The notes under the pieces were generated by a model, which was given only the letters and a program-made list of their open reading frames with translations, did no database searches and was not told the origin of the DNA. From Pseudomonas sp. BN411 (lineage in GTDB: Bacteria; Pseudomonadota; Gammaproteobacteria; Pseudomonadales; Pseudomonadaceae): DNA of 64,000 nt. Both the position numbers and the translations under genes were made by a program. Positions within the stretch are counted from its first letter, which is position 1; each line of letters begins with the position of its first letter. The stretch lies in assembly GCF_029871235.1 (NCBI RefSeq), contig NZ_SSOM01000065.1, forward strand, positions 341,120 to 405,119. The letters run 5' to 3'. Shown in pieces: positions 1 to 10,835 of this stretch.

Positions 1-651
1 GAGGACCTGACCTGGACTGGCAACGTCGACCTGTCGCTGGACTACAAGCGTGCTGAAAAGGACACCGACGACTACGACGTCGACTTCAATACCAAGGCCC
101 GTCACGGTCGCTGGCGGCACAACGCCAACGGTGAGTACAACCGGGAATTCACCGACGAGGTGAAGACCACGGACAACTGGGAAGCCGAGTACGCGCTCGA
201 TCGCTTCATCACCGACAAGTTCTTCTGGCAGGGCCGGGGCGAGTACAAGCGCGACAAGATCGAAGACCTCGAGCGCCAGCGCACCCTGGGTACCGGCCCC
301 GGTTACCAGTTCTGGGATGACGAACTGGGCGCCTTCTCCCTCGCCGGCCTGGTCAACCGGACCGACTACGACTTCTCCAACGGCGAGAAAGAGAACTTCT
401 ATTCCCTCAGTACCAAGTGGGACTACAACCGTTACCTGGTGGGCAAGACCGTAGAGTTCTTCACTACTGGCGAGATCGGCCGCCCGCTGGACAACACCGC
501 CGACTATGCCCTGGATGCCGAAATGGGCCTGCGCTACAAGGTCACCGACTGGGCATCGCTCAACGTCAAGGCGGAGAAGGACCAGGTCAGCGGCGCCGAG
601 GGCGATGTCGACGAAACCCGTTACACCGTGGGCTTCGGTGTGGGCTGGTAA
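1..651 (+). CDS. DUF481-family outer-membrane protein, 3' part
   Basis: The frame is open from the first base of the window to the stop at 649-651, so the N-terminus and signal peptide lie outside. About 216 residues are visible. They alternate short hydrophobic/aromatic and charged stretches (for example LSLDYKR, YALDRFI, YTVGFGVGW) and end in an aromatic residue, as beta-strands of outer-membrane barrels do. This matches the DUF481 (YdiY-like) family of putative salt-induced outer-membrane proteins. Family assignment rests on the strand pattern and the Asp/Tyr-rich turns. A precise role cannot be given. Confidence 0.7.
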   Translation, partial: EDLTWTGNVDLSLDYKRAEKDTDDYDVDFNTKARHGRWRHNANGEYNREFTDEVKTTDNWEAEYALDRFITDKFFWQGRGEYKRDKIEDLERQRTLGTGPGYQFWDDELGAFSLAGLVNRTDYDFSNGEKENFYSLSTKWDYNRYLVGKTVEFFTTGEIGRPLDNTADYALDAEMGLRYKVTDWASLNVKAEKDQVSGAEGDVDETRYTVGFGVGW

Positions 652-731
652 ACCACTTCCTTTGGGGCATGGTCATGAGCAATCAGCTCTTCCCGTGACG
701 ATCAAAACACCCAATTGGCAGGATGAAATTT

Positions 732-817
732 GTAGGATGGGTCGGGCGGCGTTCCGCGAGCTTGCGATACCCATCAACCCCGTCCGCATGGGTATCGCTC
801 CGCTCCACCCATCCTAC
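732..817. repeat. nested inverted repeat (intergenic hairpin)
   Basis: The 306-bp gap between the DUF481 gene and dauB holds a nested palindrome. GTAGGATGGGT (732-742) pairs with ACCCATCCTAC (807-817), and GCGATACCCAT (764-774) pairs exactly with ATGGGTATCGC (788-798). The same GTAGGNTGG...CCNANCCTAC type recurs near 15.7 kb, so it looks like a dispersed Pseudomonas intergenic repeat rather than a gene-specific terminator. No coding sequence is supported in this gap. Confidence 0.7.
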
Positions 818-898
818 GGCCTGAAATCGATCCCGCAGGACGTGCGCCTTATACCCAGGCGCCAAACTCGTACATCCGGTCGGTTGTCCCCTTGCTGG

Positions 899-936
899 TA
901 TAAACTTTAAAGTCCAAGATGGACAAAATGTTTATA
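899..936. promoter_or_regulatory. imperfect palindrome upstream of dauB, candidate DauR operator
   Basis: The left arm TATAAACTTTAAAGTCCA (899-916) and right arm TGGACAAAATGTTTATA (920-936) are near-perfect reverse complements around a 3-bp centre. The site ends 21 bp before the dauB start codon at 958. The last gene of the cluster encodes a YheO-type repressor, so this is the natural operator candidate. Binding itself is inferred. Confidence 0.55.
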
Positions 937-957
937 TCCAGCCCCGGGAGCGTCCCC

Positions 958-3049
<2,092 letters not shown>

Positions 3050-3128
3050 CGACGCAGGCGCTTTACGCCACACTCGCTGCGCCGGGCCCCGCGCCCGGCG
3101 CCGATCTTCCCGCTCCAGGAGCCGCTCC

Positions 3129-3758
3129 ATGATCCCCCGCCAAGACCTCGCCCTGGACAACTACCGGGCCGTCGCCGACGCCATCGCCACGCTGTTCTTC
3201 CCGCATGCCGAGGTGGTGCTGCACGACCTGCGCACGCAGAAGATCGATTACATCGCCAACAACATCTCCAAGCGCTGCGTCGGCGACGATGCCGCCCTGG
3301 AAGACATGCTCGGCGAAGACGGCGAGCGGAACATCGGCCCCTACGAGAAGCTCAACTGGGACGGCCAGAAGATCCGCTCCGTGAGCACCGTGCTGCGCGA
3401 CGCCCATGGCGCGCCCGTTGCCGTGCTCTGCATCAACCTGAACATCTCCATGTTCGAGGCGGCCAAGGCAGCCCTCGACCTGTTCCTTTCCTCCAGCAAG
3501 CTCATTCCCCAGCCCGATGCCCTGTTCCGCGACGACTGGCAGGAGCGCATCAACACCTTCCTGCACAACTGGCTGCGCCAGCGCCAGCTCGGCCTCAACC
3601 TGCTGACCCGCGAGCACAAGCGCGAACTGGTCCTGGCGCTGCACGCCGAAGGCGCCTTCAAGGGCAAGAGCGCGGCCAACTACGTCGCCAACGTCCTCAA
3701 CATGGGCCGCGCCACGGTCTACAAGCACCTCAAAGAGCTGAAGGAAGAGTCGGTCTAG
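3129..3758 (+). CDS. dauR: YheO-like PAS/HTH transcriptional repressor DauR
   Basis: 209 residues. The N-terminal two thirds is a YheO-type PAS-like domain (HDLRTQKIDYIANNISKR near residue 35). The C-terminus carries an HTH of the same family (GKSAANYVANVLNMGRATVY). In P. aeruginosa DauR represses dauBAR and responds to arginine. AGGAG lies 8 bases before the ATG at 3129. The 79-bp gap from dauA still allows cotranscription. The candidate operator is at 899-936. Confidence 0.85.
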   Translation: MIPRQDLALDNYRAVADAIATLFFPHAEVVLHDLRTQKIDYIANNISKRCVGDDAALEDMLGEDGERNIGPYEKLNWDGQKIRSVSTVLRDAHGAPVAVLCINLNISMFEAAKAALDLFLSSSKLIPQPDALFRDDWQERINTFLHNWLRQRQLGLNLLTREHKRELVLALHAEGAFKGKSAANYVANVLNMGRATVYKHLKELKEESV

Positions 3759-3782
3759 GGCAATCCTGGCTCGACATTTCCC

Positions 3783-3977
3783 TGTGGGGGCGAATTCATT
3801 CGCCAAGCGGGCCGCAGGTCCGCCAGCCGAGCCGTGCTGGTGGGCTGAAGCGGAACGCCGCCCGGCCCACCCTACGAATCTGAAGGTGGAGTCGGTCTGA
3901 CGCTCAGACGCCGACCTTGTAGGCGCGAGCTCTGCTCGCGATTGCGAACCCCCTTCGCGAGCAGAGCTCGCTCCTAC
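3783..3977. repeat. REP-type repeats downstream of dauR
   Basis: The 229 bp between dauR and the convergent regulator gene hold two repeat types. One begins GGGGGCGAATTCATTCGCC (about 3786). The other is a long palindrome at 3919-3977 with arms GCGAGCTCTGCTCGCGA and TCGCGAGCAGAGCTCGC flanked by GTAGG/CCTAC. The second type recurs at 51278-51342 and the first at 6898 and 53747. No gene is seen here. Confidence 0.75.
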
Positions 3978-3987
3978 GGGAAATTCT

Positions 3988-4956
3988 TCAGCAACCCCCG
4001 CGCAGCCTGCGCCTGAACGCCCCCGGCGTCTCCCCGCACAGCTGCTTGAACAATTTGGCGAAGGTCGCCCGGTCGGCATAGCCCACCTGGGCCGCCACCT
4101 GTTCCAGAGAGCGTGCCGGATTGCGCAGGGCGGTTTGCGCGGCGCTGATGCGCAGGCGTTGCAGGTAGGCGTTCGGGGTCAGGCCGGTCGCCACCTTGAA
4201 GCGTCGCAACAGGGTTCGGCTCGAACAGTGCGCCTGGGCCGCCAGGGCTTCCAGATCCAGTGGCTCGGCCAGGTTGCGTTGCAGCCAGACCAGCAAGGGA
4301 CCGATCTGTGGATCATCGCTGCCAGTACTGGGCAGCAAGGGGGCGAAGCGCGATTGGCGCCCGCGCTGCATCTCGAACACCATGGCGCCGGCCACCCGTT
4401 GGGCGAGCCAGTCGCCGCCGTGCCAGCCGATCAGGTACAGGCACAGATCCAGTCCCGCCTGGGCGCCGCCCGAACAGAAGAGGTTGCCGTCTTCGGTCAG
4501 CAGGGCGTCCGGCTCCAGCCACACCTGTGGATAACGTTTGCGAAAGGCCGGCGCCAGCGCCCAGTGGGTAGTGGCGCGGCGACCATCGAGCCGGCCGGAG
4601 GCGGCCAGCAGGAAAGCGCTGCTGCACAGGCTGGCGAGTTGCTGCGAATCCGGTCGTGCGGCGAGCCAGGGCAGTAGCGACTGATTGGCGGCCAGGGTCT
4701 TGTCCACTGCTGGGCCGGTAGCGGTCAGCACGACAAGGTCGGCAGCCTCCGCCAGTGCCAGGTCGCCATCCACACGCACCTCGGCCATGCCGATATCCAC
4801 AGGCCGACCGTCGCAACTGAAGCGCTGGACCTGGAACAGTGGCTCGCCAGCCAGTTGGTTGGCCAGGCGGAATGCATCGTCGGCCGTGGCCAGGCTGGAG
4901 CAGACAGTCTGTGGGCAGACGAAAAGGGCGATGCGGATCATGTGCGGACTCGGCAA
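3988..4956 (-). CDS. GlxA-family AraC-type transcriptional regulator
   Basis: 322 residues. The N-terminal ~190 residues form a DJ-1/PfpI-like (class I amidotransferase-like) domain starting IRIALFVCPQTV. The elbow region contains LASLCSSAFLLAASG. The last ~100 residues hold the double AraC HTH (LEALAAQAHCSSRTLLRRF and VAAQVGYADRATFAKLFK). Such proteins activate small-molecule catabolic operons, but the effector is not evident. It is divergent from the SnoaL-like gene at 5059 across a 102-bp gap that holds a perfect palindrome. A second in-frame ATG at 4941 would give 317 residues. Neither start has a strong ribosome-binding site. Confidence 0.85.
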   Translation of the reverse strand: MPSPHMIRIALFVCPQTVCSSLATADDAFRLANQLAGEPLFQVQRFSCDGRPVDIGMAEVRVDGDLALAEAADLVVLTATGPAVDKTLAANQSLLPWLAARPDSQQLASLCSSAFLLAASGRLDGRRATTHWALAPAFRKRYPQVWLEPDALLTEDGNLFCSGGAQAGLDLCLYLIGWHGGDWLAQRVAGAMVFEMQRGRQSRFAPLLPSTGSDDPQIGPLLVWLQRNLAEPLDLEALAAQAHCSSRTLLRRFKVATGLTPNAYLQRLRISAAQTALRNPARSLEQVAAQVGYADRATFAKLFKQLCGETPGAFRRRLRGGC

Positions 4957-4982
4957 CCGGATTGGCGATTATTGACACAAAG

Positions 4983-4998
4983 TTGGCGATGTCGCCAA
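4983..4998. promoter_or_regulatory. perfect palindrome in divergent regulator/SnoaL intergenic region
   Basis: TTGGCGA (4983-4989) and TCGCCAA (4992-4998) flank a TG centre. The half-site TTGGCGAT also occurs at 4962-4969, so three half-sites lie within 40 bp. A TTGACA element is at 4972-4977. The position between two divergent genes, one a regulator, suggests an operator. Confidence 0.5.
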
Positions 4999-5058
4999 TC
5001 GCCACCTGAACCATTCGGGTCAATACTGCTAGCCATACAGTCCTTGCCGGAGTTGCCC

Positions 5059-5544
5059 ATGGCTCACCCCAACGCTGAGCTCATCACCCGCTTCTATCAG
5101 GCTTTCCAGCGCCTCGACGCCGAAACCATGGCCGCTTGCTACAGCGCGGACGTGCACTTCAGCGACCCGGTGTTCTCCGATCTCAACGGCCAGGAAGCCG
5201 CCGACATGTGGCGCATGCTCGCCAGCCGCGCCCAGCAGTTCAGCCTGACCTTCGATAGCGTCGAAGCCGACGACCTCAGCGGCCGCGCCAACTGGGTCGC
5301 CACCTACCTGTTCAGCCAGACCGGGCGCATGGTGGAGAACCGTATCCAGGCGCGCTTCCTCTTCTCCGACGGTCAGATCATCGAGCACCACGACAGCTTC
5401 GACCTCTGGCGCTGGGCTCGCCAGGCCCTGGGTGCCAAGGGCCTGCTGCTGGGTTGGTTGCCGGCCGTGCAGAACGCCATTCGCAAGCAGGCCGCGCGCG
5501 GCCTGGCGGCGTACCGTGCCGGGGCGTTGAAGGACTTGTCTTGA
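5059..5544 (+). CDS. SnoaL/NTF2-like fold protein
   Basis: 161 residues with the typical opening of nuclear-transport-factor-2-like proteins (ELITRFYQAFQRLD, then ACYSADVHFSDPVF). These small cone-shaped folds serve as enzymes or ligand binders; no catalytic assignment is possible from sequence. GGAG lies 8 bases upstream of the ATG at 5059. The frame is open further upstream but lacks a start with a Shine-Dalgarno sequence. It is followed after 12 bp by the GIY-YIG gene, probably in one transcript. Confidence 0.75.
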   Translation: MAHPNAELITRFYQAFQRLDAETMAACYSADVHFSDPVFSDLNGQEAADMWRMLASRAQQFSLTFDSVEADDLSGRANWVATYLFSQTGRMVENRIQARFLFSDGQIIEHHDSFDLWRWARQALGAKGLLLGWLPAVQNAIRKQAARGLAAYRAGALKDLS

Positions 5545-5556
5545 CGAGGTGAGGCA

Positions 5557-5910
5557 ATGCCTAATGCGGCGGCCTTCAATCAGGACCCCGCAATGCCCGA
5601 GCAAACCGAATCCGCCCCTGCCGCCAAGCCCTGGTACGTGTACCTGGTGCGTGCCGAGAACGGTGCCCTCTACTGCGGCATCAGCGACGACCCGCAGCGG
5701 CGTTTTGCCCAGCACCAGAGCGGCAAGGGCGCGCGATTCTTCCATTCCAGCCCGGCTAGCGCCCTGGTGTTCGTCGAAGCCTGTGCCGACAAGAGTGAGG
5801 CCTTGCGCCGCGAGATCGCCATCAAGCGCATGAAGAAGGCGGTCAAAGAGTCGCTGATAGAGGGCTGGACGCGCACGGAAAGGATAGGCCTCGAAGAAGT
5901 GGCCGGATAA
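5557..5910 (+). CDS. YhbQ-like GIY-YIG domain protein (UPF0213 type)
   Basis: 117 residues consisting almost entirely of a compact GIY-YIG domain: [18 protein letters not shown] for the two motif strands, RRFAQHQSG for the arginine helix, and [11 protein letters not shown] with the conserved glutamate. This small class (E. coli YhbQ) has DNA-nuclease activity reported for some members. GGTGAGG precedes the ATG at 5557. It is a housekeeping-type gene, distinct from the larger GIY-YIG protein at 61.7-62.7 kb. Confidence 0.85.
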   Translation: MPNAAAFNQDPAMPEQTESAPAAKPWYVYLVRAENGALYCGISDDPQRRFAQHQSGKGARFFHSSPASALVFVEACADKSEALRREIAIKRMKKAVKESLIEGWTRTERIGLEEVAG

Positions 5911-5946
5911 GCTCCGGCCTTATCACAATCGCAGCGGAGCCCTGCC

Positions 5947-6882
5947 ATGTCCGAACTCATCCTGCATCACTACGAGCCCTCGCCCTTCGCCAAGAAGGCG
6001 CGGCTGATGCTCGGTTACAAGCAGCTGTCGTGGCGCTCGGTGGAGATCCCACGGATCATGCCCAAGCCCGATCTGATGGCGCTGACCGGCGGCTATCGCA
6101 AGACCCCGGTGCTGCAGGTGGGCGCCGACATCTACTGCGACACCGCACTGATCGCCCGTCGACTGGAGCAGGAAAAAGCCGGCCCCGCGCTGTTCCCGGA
6201 GGGCCAGGAGTTCAATGTCGCCAGCTTCGCCCTGTGGGTGGACTCGGTGATCTTCCAGCATTCCGTGACCCTGGTGTTCCAGCCCGAATCCATGGCCGTG
6301 CGCATAGGCCAACTGCCGCCAGCGGTGCAGCAGGCTTTCCTCGCTGACCGCGCCAGACTGTTCTCCGGCGGCAGCACTGCTCGCCTGCCGGCGGAGCAGG
6401 CTCGCAGCAATTGGCCGGTACTGATGGGGCGACTGCAGCAACAACTGGAGCGCAGCGAAGGCGACTTCCTCTTTGGTGAACCTTCGGTGGCCGATTTCTC
6501 CCTGGCCCACTGCCTGTGGTTCCTCAAAGCCACGCCGGTTACCGCGCCGCTGGTGGACGACTATCCGGAGGTGGCGGCCTGGTACGGCCGCGTGCTGGGG
6601 TTCGGCGAGGGCGCATGCAGTCCGTTGTCTGCCGCAGAAGCGATTGAAATCGCCCGCAGCGCCACTCCGGCTGCATTGCCCGCCGAAGATTTCGTCGACC
6701 CCAATGGCTTCACCCGCGGCCAGAACGTGCTGGTGGCAGCCACCGACTATGGGGTTGATCCGGTGGAGGGTGAGCTGCTGTTCGCCGGCCGCGAGGAAAT
6801 CATCCTGCGCCGCGAGGATGAACGCGCAGGCCTGGTGCATGTGCACTTCCCAAGGTTGGGGTTCCGCATAGAGGCCCGTTGA
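5947..6882 (+). CDS. glutathione S-transferase family protein
   Basis: 311 residues. The N-terminal thioredoxin-like domain begins ELILHHYEPSPFAKKARLML, with the proline-containing turn RKTPVLQVG and the CDTALIARRLE glutathione-site segment. The helical C-terminal domain (about 90-215) contains SVADFSLAHCLWF. About 95 further residues follow, longer than a plain GST, as in a subclass common in Pseudomonas. The substrate is unknown. It follows the YhbQ-like gene by 36 bp and may share its transcript. Confidence 0.8.
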   Translation: MSELILHHYEPSPFAKKARLMLGYKQLSWRSVEIPRIMPKPDLMALTGGYRKTPVLQVGADIYCDTALIARRLEQEKAGPALFPEGQEFNVASFALWVDSVIFQHSVTLVFQPESMAVRIGQLPPAVQQAFLADRARLFSGGSTARLPAEQARSNWPVLMGRLQQQLERSEGDFLFGEPSVADFSLAHCLWFLKATPVTAPLVDDYPEVAAWYGRVLGFGEGACSPLSAAEAIEIARSATPAALPAEDFVDPNGFTRGQNVLVAATDYGVDPVEGELLFAGREEIILRREDERAGLVHVHFPRLGFRIEAR

Positions 6883-6897
6883 ACTGGGGCGATTTTC

Positions 6898-7032
6898 TGT
6901 AGGGGCGAATTCATTCGCCATGCAGACCGCAGGTCTGCCCTCCGAGCGACCAGGGGGTCGCTTCGCAACCCTTGGCGAATGAATTCGCCCCTACAGGGCT
7001 TTCACCCAGGTGGGCTGAAGCCCACCCTACGG
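6898..7032. repeat. REP-type inverted repeats
   Basis: TGTAGGGGCGAATTCATTCG at 6898 has its reverse complement ending at 6995, enclosing GACCGCAGGTC. A second short hairpin, GTGGGCTGAAGCCCAC, follows at about 7010-7026. The GGCGAATTCATTCGCC core is shared with repeats at 3.8 and 53.7 kb. It lies between convergent gene ends. Confidence 0.75.
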
Positions 7033-7060
7033 ATGACGTAGTCCCGGTTTGTGAGCACCC

Positions 7061-7092
7061 AAAAACGAAGCCCGGCATGTGCCGGGCTTCGT
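7061..7092 (-). terminator. Rho-independent terminator of ndpA
   Basis: A 12-bp perfect stem (ACGAAGCCCGGC at 7065-7076 with its complement at 7081-7092) is followed on the minus strand by a T-run (7061-7064), five bases after the ndpA stop codon. Confidence 0.9.
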
Positions 7093-7097
7093 CGTTA

Positions 7098-8105
7098 TCA
7101 GTCTTTGCGCCGCTTCAACTGATCCTTCAGCTGGGTCGGCAGCTGACGAATGATCAGCATGTCGCGGCCCTCGTCGTATTCGATCTTCGAGCCCAGCAGG
7201 TGCGCTTCGAAGCTGATCGACAGGCCTTCGGCGCGGCCGGTGAAGCGCTGGAACTGGCTGAGGGTGCGCTTGTCCGGCGGAATCTCCGGGGACAGGCCGT
7301 AGTCCTTGTTGCGGATGTGCTCGTAGAAGGCGCGCGGGCGGTCTTCGTCGATCAGGCCGGACAGCTCGTCGAGGGTGATCGGCTCGCCCATCTTGGCCTG
7401 GGTGGTGGCGTAGTCCACCAGGGTCTTGGTCTTTTCGCGGGCCTGCTCCTCGGCCAGGTCCTCGCTTTCCACGAAGTCGCTGAAGGCCTTGAGCAGCGTG
7501 CGGGTCTCGCTCGGCGGGTCGACGCCTTCCTGGCAGCCGATGAAGTCGCGGAAGTAGTCCGAGACCTTTTTGCCGTTCTTGCCCTTGATGAACGAGATGT
7601 ACTGCTTCGACTGCTGGTTGTTCTGCCACTCGGACATGTTGATGCGGGCCGCCAGGTGCAGCTGGCCCAGGTCCAGGTGCTTGGCCGGCGTCACTTCCAG
7701 GGAGTCGGTCACCGCCACGCCTTCGCTGTGGTGGAGCAGGGCGATGGCCAGGTAGTCGGTCATGCCTTGCTGGTAGTGGGCGAAGAGCACGTGGCCGCCG
7801 GTGGAGAGGTTGGATTCCTCCATCAGCTTCTGCAGGTGCTCCACGGCTTGGCGGCTGAAGGCGGTGAAGTCGCGGGCGCCGTCCTGGTATTCCTTCAGCC
7901 AGCCGCTGAAGGGGTAGGCGCCGGACTCATCGTGGAAGAATCCCCAGGCCTTGCCCTGCTTGGCGTTGTAGCTCTCATTGAGGTCGGCCAGGAGGTTTTC
8001 CATGGCCTGGGACTCGGCCAATGCGCTGTCCCGGGCATGCAGCACGGCGGCGCTGCCGTCGGGCTTCTTGTCGATGAAGTGAACGATGCAGTGGCGGATG
8101 GGCAT
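7098..8105 (-). CDS. ndpA: nucleoid-associated protein NdpA (YejK family)
   Basis: 335 residues matching the full length of the YejK/NdpA family. The N-terminus is [13 protein letters not shown] and the C-terminus ends in a basic tail (DQLKRRKD). The family associates with the nucleoid; detailed function is poorly known. The gene is single, with its own strong terminator. The upstream neighbour on the same strand is the TAXI-type protein gene that stops 63 bp before it. Confidence 0.92.
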   Translation of the reverse strand: MPIRHCIVHFIDKKPDGSAAVLHARDSALAESQAMENLLADLNESYNAKQGKAWGFFHDESGAYPFSGWLKEYQDGARDFTAFSRQAVEHLQKLMEESNLSTGGHVLFAHYQQGMTDYLAIALLHHSEGVAVTDSLEVTPAKHLDLGQLHLAARINMSEWQNNQQSKQYISFIKGKNGKKVSDYFRDFIGCQEGVDPPSETRTLLKAFSDFVESEDLAEEQAREKTKTLVDYATTQAKMGEPITLDELSGLIDEDRPRAFYEHIRNKDYGLSPEIPPDKRTLSQFQRFTGRAEGLSISFEAHLLGSKIEYDEGRDMLIIRQLPTQLKDQLKRRKD

Positions 8106-8168
8106 GGATCTTCGCTCTCAGGGGCACATCCGGCGCGAGGACACGCCGGGTGGAAAAAGTTCGCCAGT

Positions 8169-9503
8169 TTACCCGACCTGTTCTTCCGCTGCCTGCCGTC
8201 TCTGCACCGCTTGCAGCCGTTCGATCACATAGCGCAGGTGCACATGCAGGTCGTACAACTCGTTGGAGTAGGACAGCGGCACTTCCACCTTGGCCAGGCG
8301 TCGCTCCAGTGTCTCCAGTTCGTCGATCTGGGCGGCGAGCTGTTCCGGCGGCGTGCTGGCGTCCAGCTTGCGGTCGATCTCGCGCAGGTACTTGTACCAG
8401 CGGTAGATGCGCGCGCGGATGCGCCAGCGGTAGATGGGGCCGATGGCCTTGGACAGGGGGATCATGATCACGATCAGCGGGATCAGCAGGATGATGTAGC
8501 GGTCGGCCAGGGAGGCGATGCGGAAGGGCAGGTAGCGCTGCAGGATCGGTAGGCCCTTGTCGTAGTAGTAATTGGCTTCGCTCAGGCTGGAGAGCGTCTG
8601 CGGTTTGGGGCTGGGGTAAGCGCCAGGTGGATCGAGCAGGGTGCCGTTCTTCATCACCTCGCGCGCCGCTTCGAGGATCAGCGGGGTAAGCGAAGGATGG
8701 AATTCGTCGTTCACCACCAGGGTGGCCACCGGCGCCAGGGTGCGCATGTCTCGCGAGGGACTGTTGCTGGCAAGGTTCAGCACACCTTCGCCCACCTCCA
8801 GCTTGGTCAGGTAGGGCAGGCGCGCACGGTAGGCAGCGCTGCGGCGCAGGCTTACCAGGTCCAACTCGGGGCTGGCCGCCAGGCGCTGCACTACGGTGCT
8901 TTCCGCCGGGCCGAGGAAGAAGCCGGCGTCCAGTTCGCCAGTCAGCAGGGCGTTGGCCGCCGGGCTGCCGCTGATGGTCTGCCACTGCTGCGGGTAGCGC
9001 TCAGGACTGATCTGGTTGGCGGCGAGGACCGCGTCGCTGACCGAACGGGTGCCGCTGTTCGCGGCGCCGATGGCAACACGCAGTTGCAGCAGGTCGGCCA
9101 TGCTGTCGATTTCCAGCTCCTTGCGTTTGAACAGCCAAAGCGGCTCCTGGTACATCACGCCGAGGCCGTGCAGCTGTTCGCGCTCCTTCGTGCTGAGGGT
9201 GAGTTCCTGGCCGCTCTGCACCAGGGCCATCTCCACCTCGCCGCTCTGTAGCTTGGCCAGGTTGTCCAGCGAGCCGCTGCTGCGCACCAGTTCCAGCTCG
9301 AACCCTTGCTTGGCCAGCTCTTCCTTGAGCTTCTCGCCAAAGGCGTTGTAACCGCCCGACGGACCGCCGGTGGCCAGCCGCACGTGCATGGGCGGCGGCG
9401 GGGCGACGAAGTAGAAGAGGGCGCCCACCAGCGCCGCCATCACCGGGATCAACCAGAGGTTGGCCAGGATCATGATCTTGAGGTCACGGAAGATGCGTTG
9501 CAT
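8169..9503 (-). CDS. TAXI-family TRAP transporter solute-binding protein
   Basis: 444 residues. An N-terminal membrane anchor (about 10-32, ANLWLIPVMAALVGALFYFV) is followed by a periplasmic binding domain starting VRLATGGPSGGYN, with DNLAKLQSGEVEMALVQSG and GAANSGTRSV. A C-terminal membrane segment (about 350-372) and a cytoplasmic coiled tail follow. Soluble TAXI proteins usually lack this second membrane segment. No TRAP permease gene lies nearby, so it may act in sensing rather than transport. ATG 9503 is chosen because AAGGA lies 6 bases upstream; the frame stays open much further but only as antisense to sbcD. Confidence 0.8.
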   Translation of the reverse strand: MQRIFRDLKIMILANLWLIPVMAALVGALFYFVAPPPPMHVRLATGGPSGGYNAFGEKLKEELAKQGFELELVRSSGSLDNLAKLQSGEVEMALVQSGQELTLSTKEREQLHGLGVMYQEPLWLFKRKELEIDSMADLLQLRVAIGAANSGTRSVSDAVLAANQISPERYPQQWQTISGSPAANALLTGELDAGFFLGPAESTVVQRLAASPELDLVSLRRSAAYRARLPYLTKLEVGEGVLNLASNSPSRDMRTLAPVATLVVNDEFHPSLTPLILEAAREVMKNGTLLDPPGAYPSPKPQTLSSLSEANYYYDKGLPILQRYLPFRIASLADRYIILLIPLIVIMIPLSKAIGPIYRWRIRARIYRWYKYLREIDRKLDASTPPEQLAAQIDELETLERRLAKVEVPLSYSNELYDLHVHLRYVIERLQAVQRRQAAEEQVG

Positions 9504-9614
9504 GTCGGTCCTTGTCTGCAGCGAATGCTGGGAAGGATAGCGGCTCGGCGGTTGCCAGGCTGCCAAGGAAATGACAGGGTTGCCGGCATTTCCGTTCCGC
9601 CACAGTGATCCACG

Positions 9615-10835
9615 ATGCGCATCCTCCACACCTCCGACTGGCACCTGGGCCAGCACTTCATGGGCAAGACCCGCCAGGCCGAGCACCAGGCCTTCTGCCG
9701 CTGGCTGATCGAACAGGTGCGCGAGCGCCAGGTGGACGCGGTGCTGATCGCCGGAGACATCTTCGATACCGGCGCGCCGCCCAGCTACGCCCGCGAGCAG
9801 TACAACCAGTTCATCGTCGAACTGCGCGATGCCGGCGCCAGCCTGGTGGTGCTCGGCGGCAACCATGACTCGGTGGCCATGCTCGACGAAAGCCGTACCC
9901 TGCTGGCGCAACTGGATACCCGCGTGGTGCCGGCAGTGGGCACCGAGCTCGACGAACAGGTGCTGGTGCTGAAACGCCGTTCCGGTGTGCCGGGTGCGAT
10001 CCTCTGCGCCATTCCCTTCATCCGCCCGCGCGACGTGCTGCAAAGCCAGGCCGGGCAGAGTGCAGCGGACAAGCAGCTGTCCCTGCAGCAGGCCATCCAG
10101 GATCACTACCAGCAGCTCTTCGCCCTGGCCGAGCAGCGTCGCGTCGAGCTGGGCGGAGGCCTGCCCATCGTCGCCACCGGCCATCTGACCACCGTGGGCG
10201 CCAGCGCCAGCGAGTCGGTGCGGGAGATTTACGTCGGTGCGCTGGAGGCATTCCCCACCAGTGCGTTCCCGGCGGCGGACTACATCGCCCTCGGACATAT
10301 CCACAGGCCGCAGAAGGTTGGTGGCCTGGAACACATCCGCTACAGCGGCTCGCCCATTCCGCTGTCGTTCGACGAAGCGCGGCAGCAGAAGGAAGTGTTG
10401 CTGGTGGAACTGGACAGCATCGGCCTGCACAAGGTGGAAGCGCTGCCGGTGCCGCGTTTCCAGGCCCTGCACTCCCTGCGCGGCGCCCTGGCGGACCTGC
10501 CCGCGCAACTGGCCGAGGTGGCCCGCGAGGGGACGCCGGAGCACCCGGTGTGGCTGGAAGTGATGGTCAGTGCCGACGATTACCTCAGCGACTTGCAGGC
10601 GCGCCTGGCGTCCCTTTGCGAAGGCCTGCCGGTGGAAGTGCTGCGCATCCGCCGCGAGCGCGGCAATGCCCAGCCGGGCCTGGTGCGCGAGGGACGGGAG
10701 ACCCTCGATGAACTGAACCCGGAGGAGGTCTTCGACAAGCGCCTGGAGAGCGAGGAGCTGGACGACGCCCTGCGCGGCAACCTGCTGGGGCTGCACCGTG
10801 AAGTGCTGGCCGGGCTGCGGGAGGAACAGGCATGA
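9615..10835 (+). CDS. sbcD: exonuclease SbcCD subunit D
   Basis: 406 residues. A calcineurin-like phosphoesterase with the Mre11-type metal motifs RILHTSDWHLGQ, AGDIFDTG, GGNHDS and later ATGHLT and ALGHIHRPQ. With SbcC it forms the Mn-dependent nuclease that opens hairpins and processes DNA ends and protein-blocked ends. The start codon is close to the divergent TAXI gene (112-bp gap). It overlaps sbcC by four bases (ATGA), indicating translational coupling. Confidence 0.96.
   Translation: MRILHTSDWHLGQHFMGKTRQAEHQAFCRWLIEQVRERQVDAVLIAGDIFDTGAPPSYAREQYNQFIVELRDAGASLVVLGGNHDSVAMLDESRTLLAQLDTRVVPAVGTELDEQVLVLKRRSGVPGAILCAIPFIRPRDVLQSQAGQSAADKQLSLQQAIQDHYQQLFALAEQRRVELGGGLPIVATGHLTTVGASASESVREIYVGALEAFPTSAFPAADYIALGHIHRPQKVGGLEHIRYSGSPIPLSFDEARQQKEVLLVELDSIGLHKVEALPVPRFQALHSLRGALADLPAQLAEVAREGTPEHPVWLEVMVSADDYLSDLQARLASLCEGLPVEVLRIRRERGNAQPGLVREGRETLDELNPEEVFDKRLESEELDDALRGNLLGLHREVLAGLREEQA

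Noticed and set aside
5557..5910. Link between the small GIY-YIG gene here and the large GIY-YIG gene at 61.7 kb
   Set aside because: The small one is a YhbQ-type housekeeping protein of normal GC content; the two share only the fold motif.
7098..8552. Long plus-strand frame opposite ndpA
   Set aside because: Leu/Val/Gly-rich antisense translation with no start signal; NdpA on the minus strand has a terminator and full family length.
8169..10796. 875-codon minus-strand frame suggesting a fusion protein
   Set aside because: The upstream half is antisense to sbcD; the real protein starts at 9503 with a ribosome-binding site and a membrane anchor.
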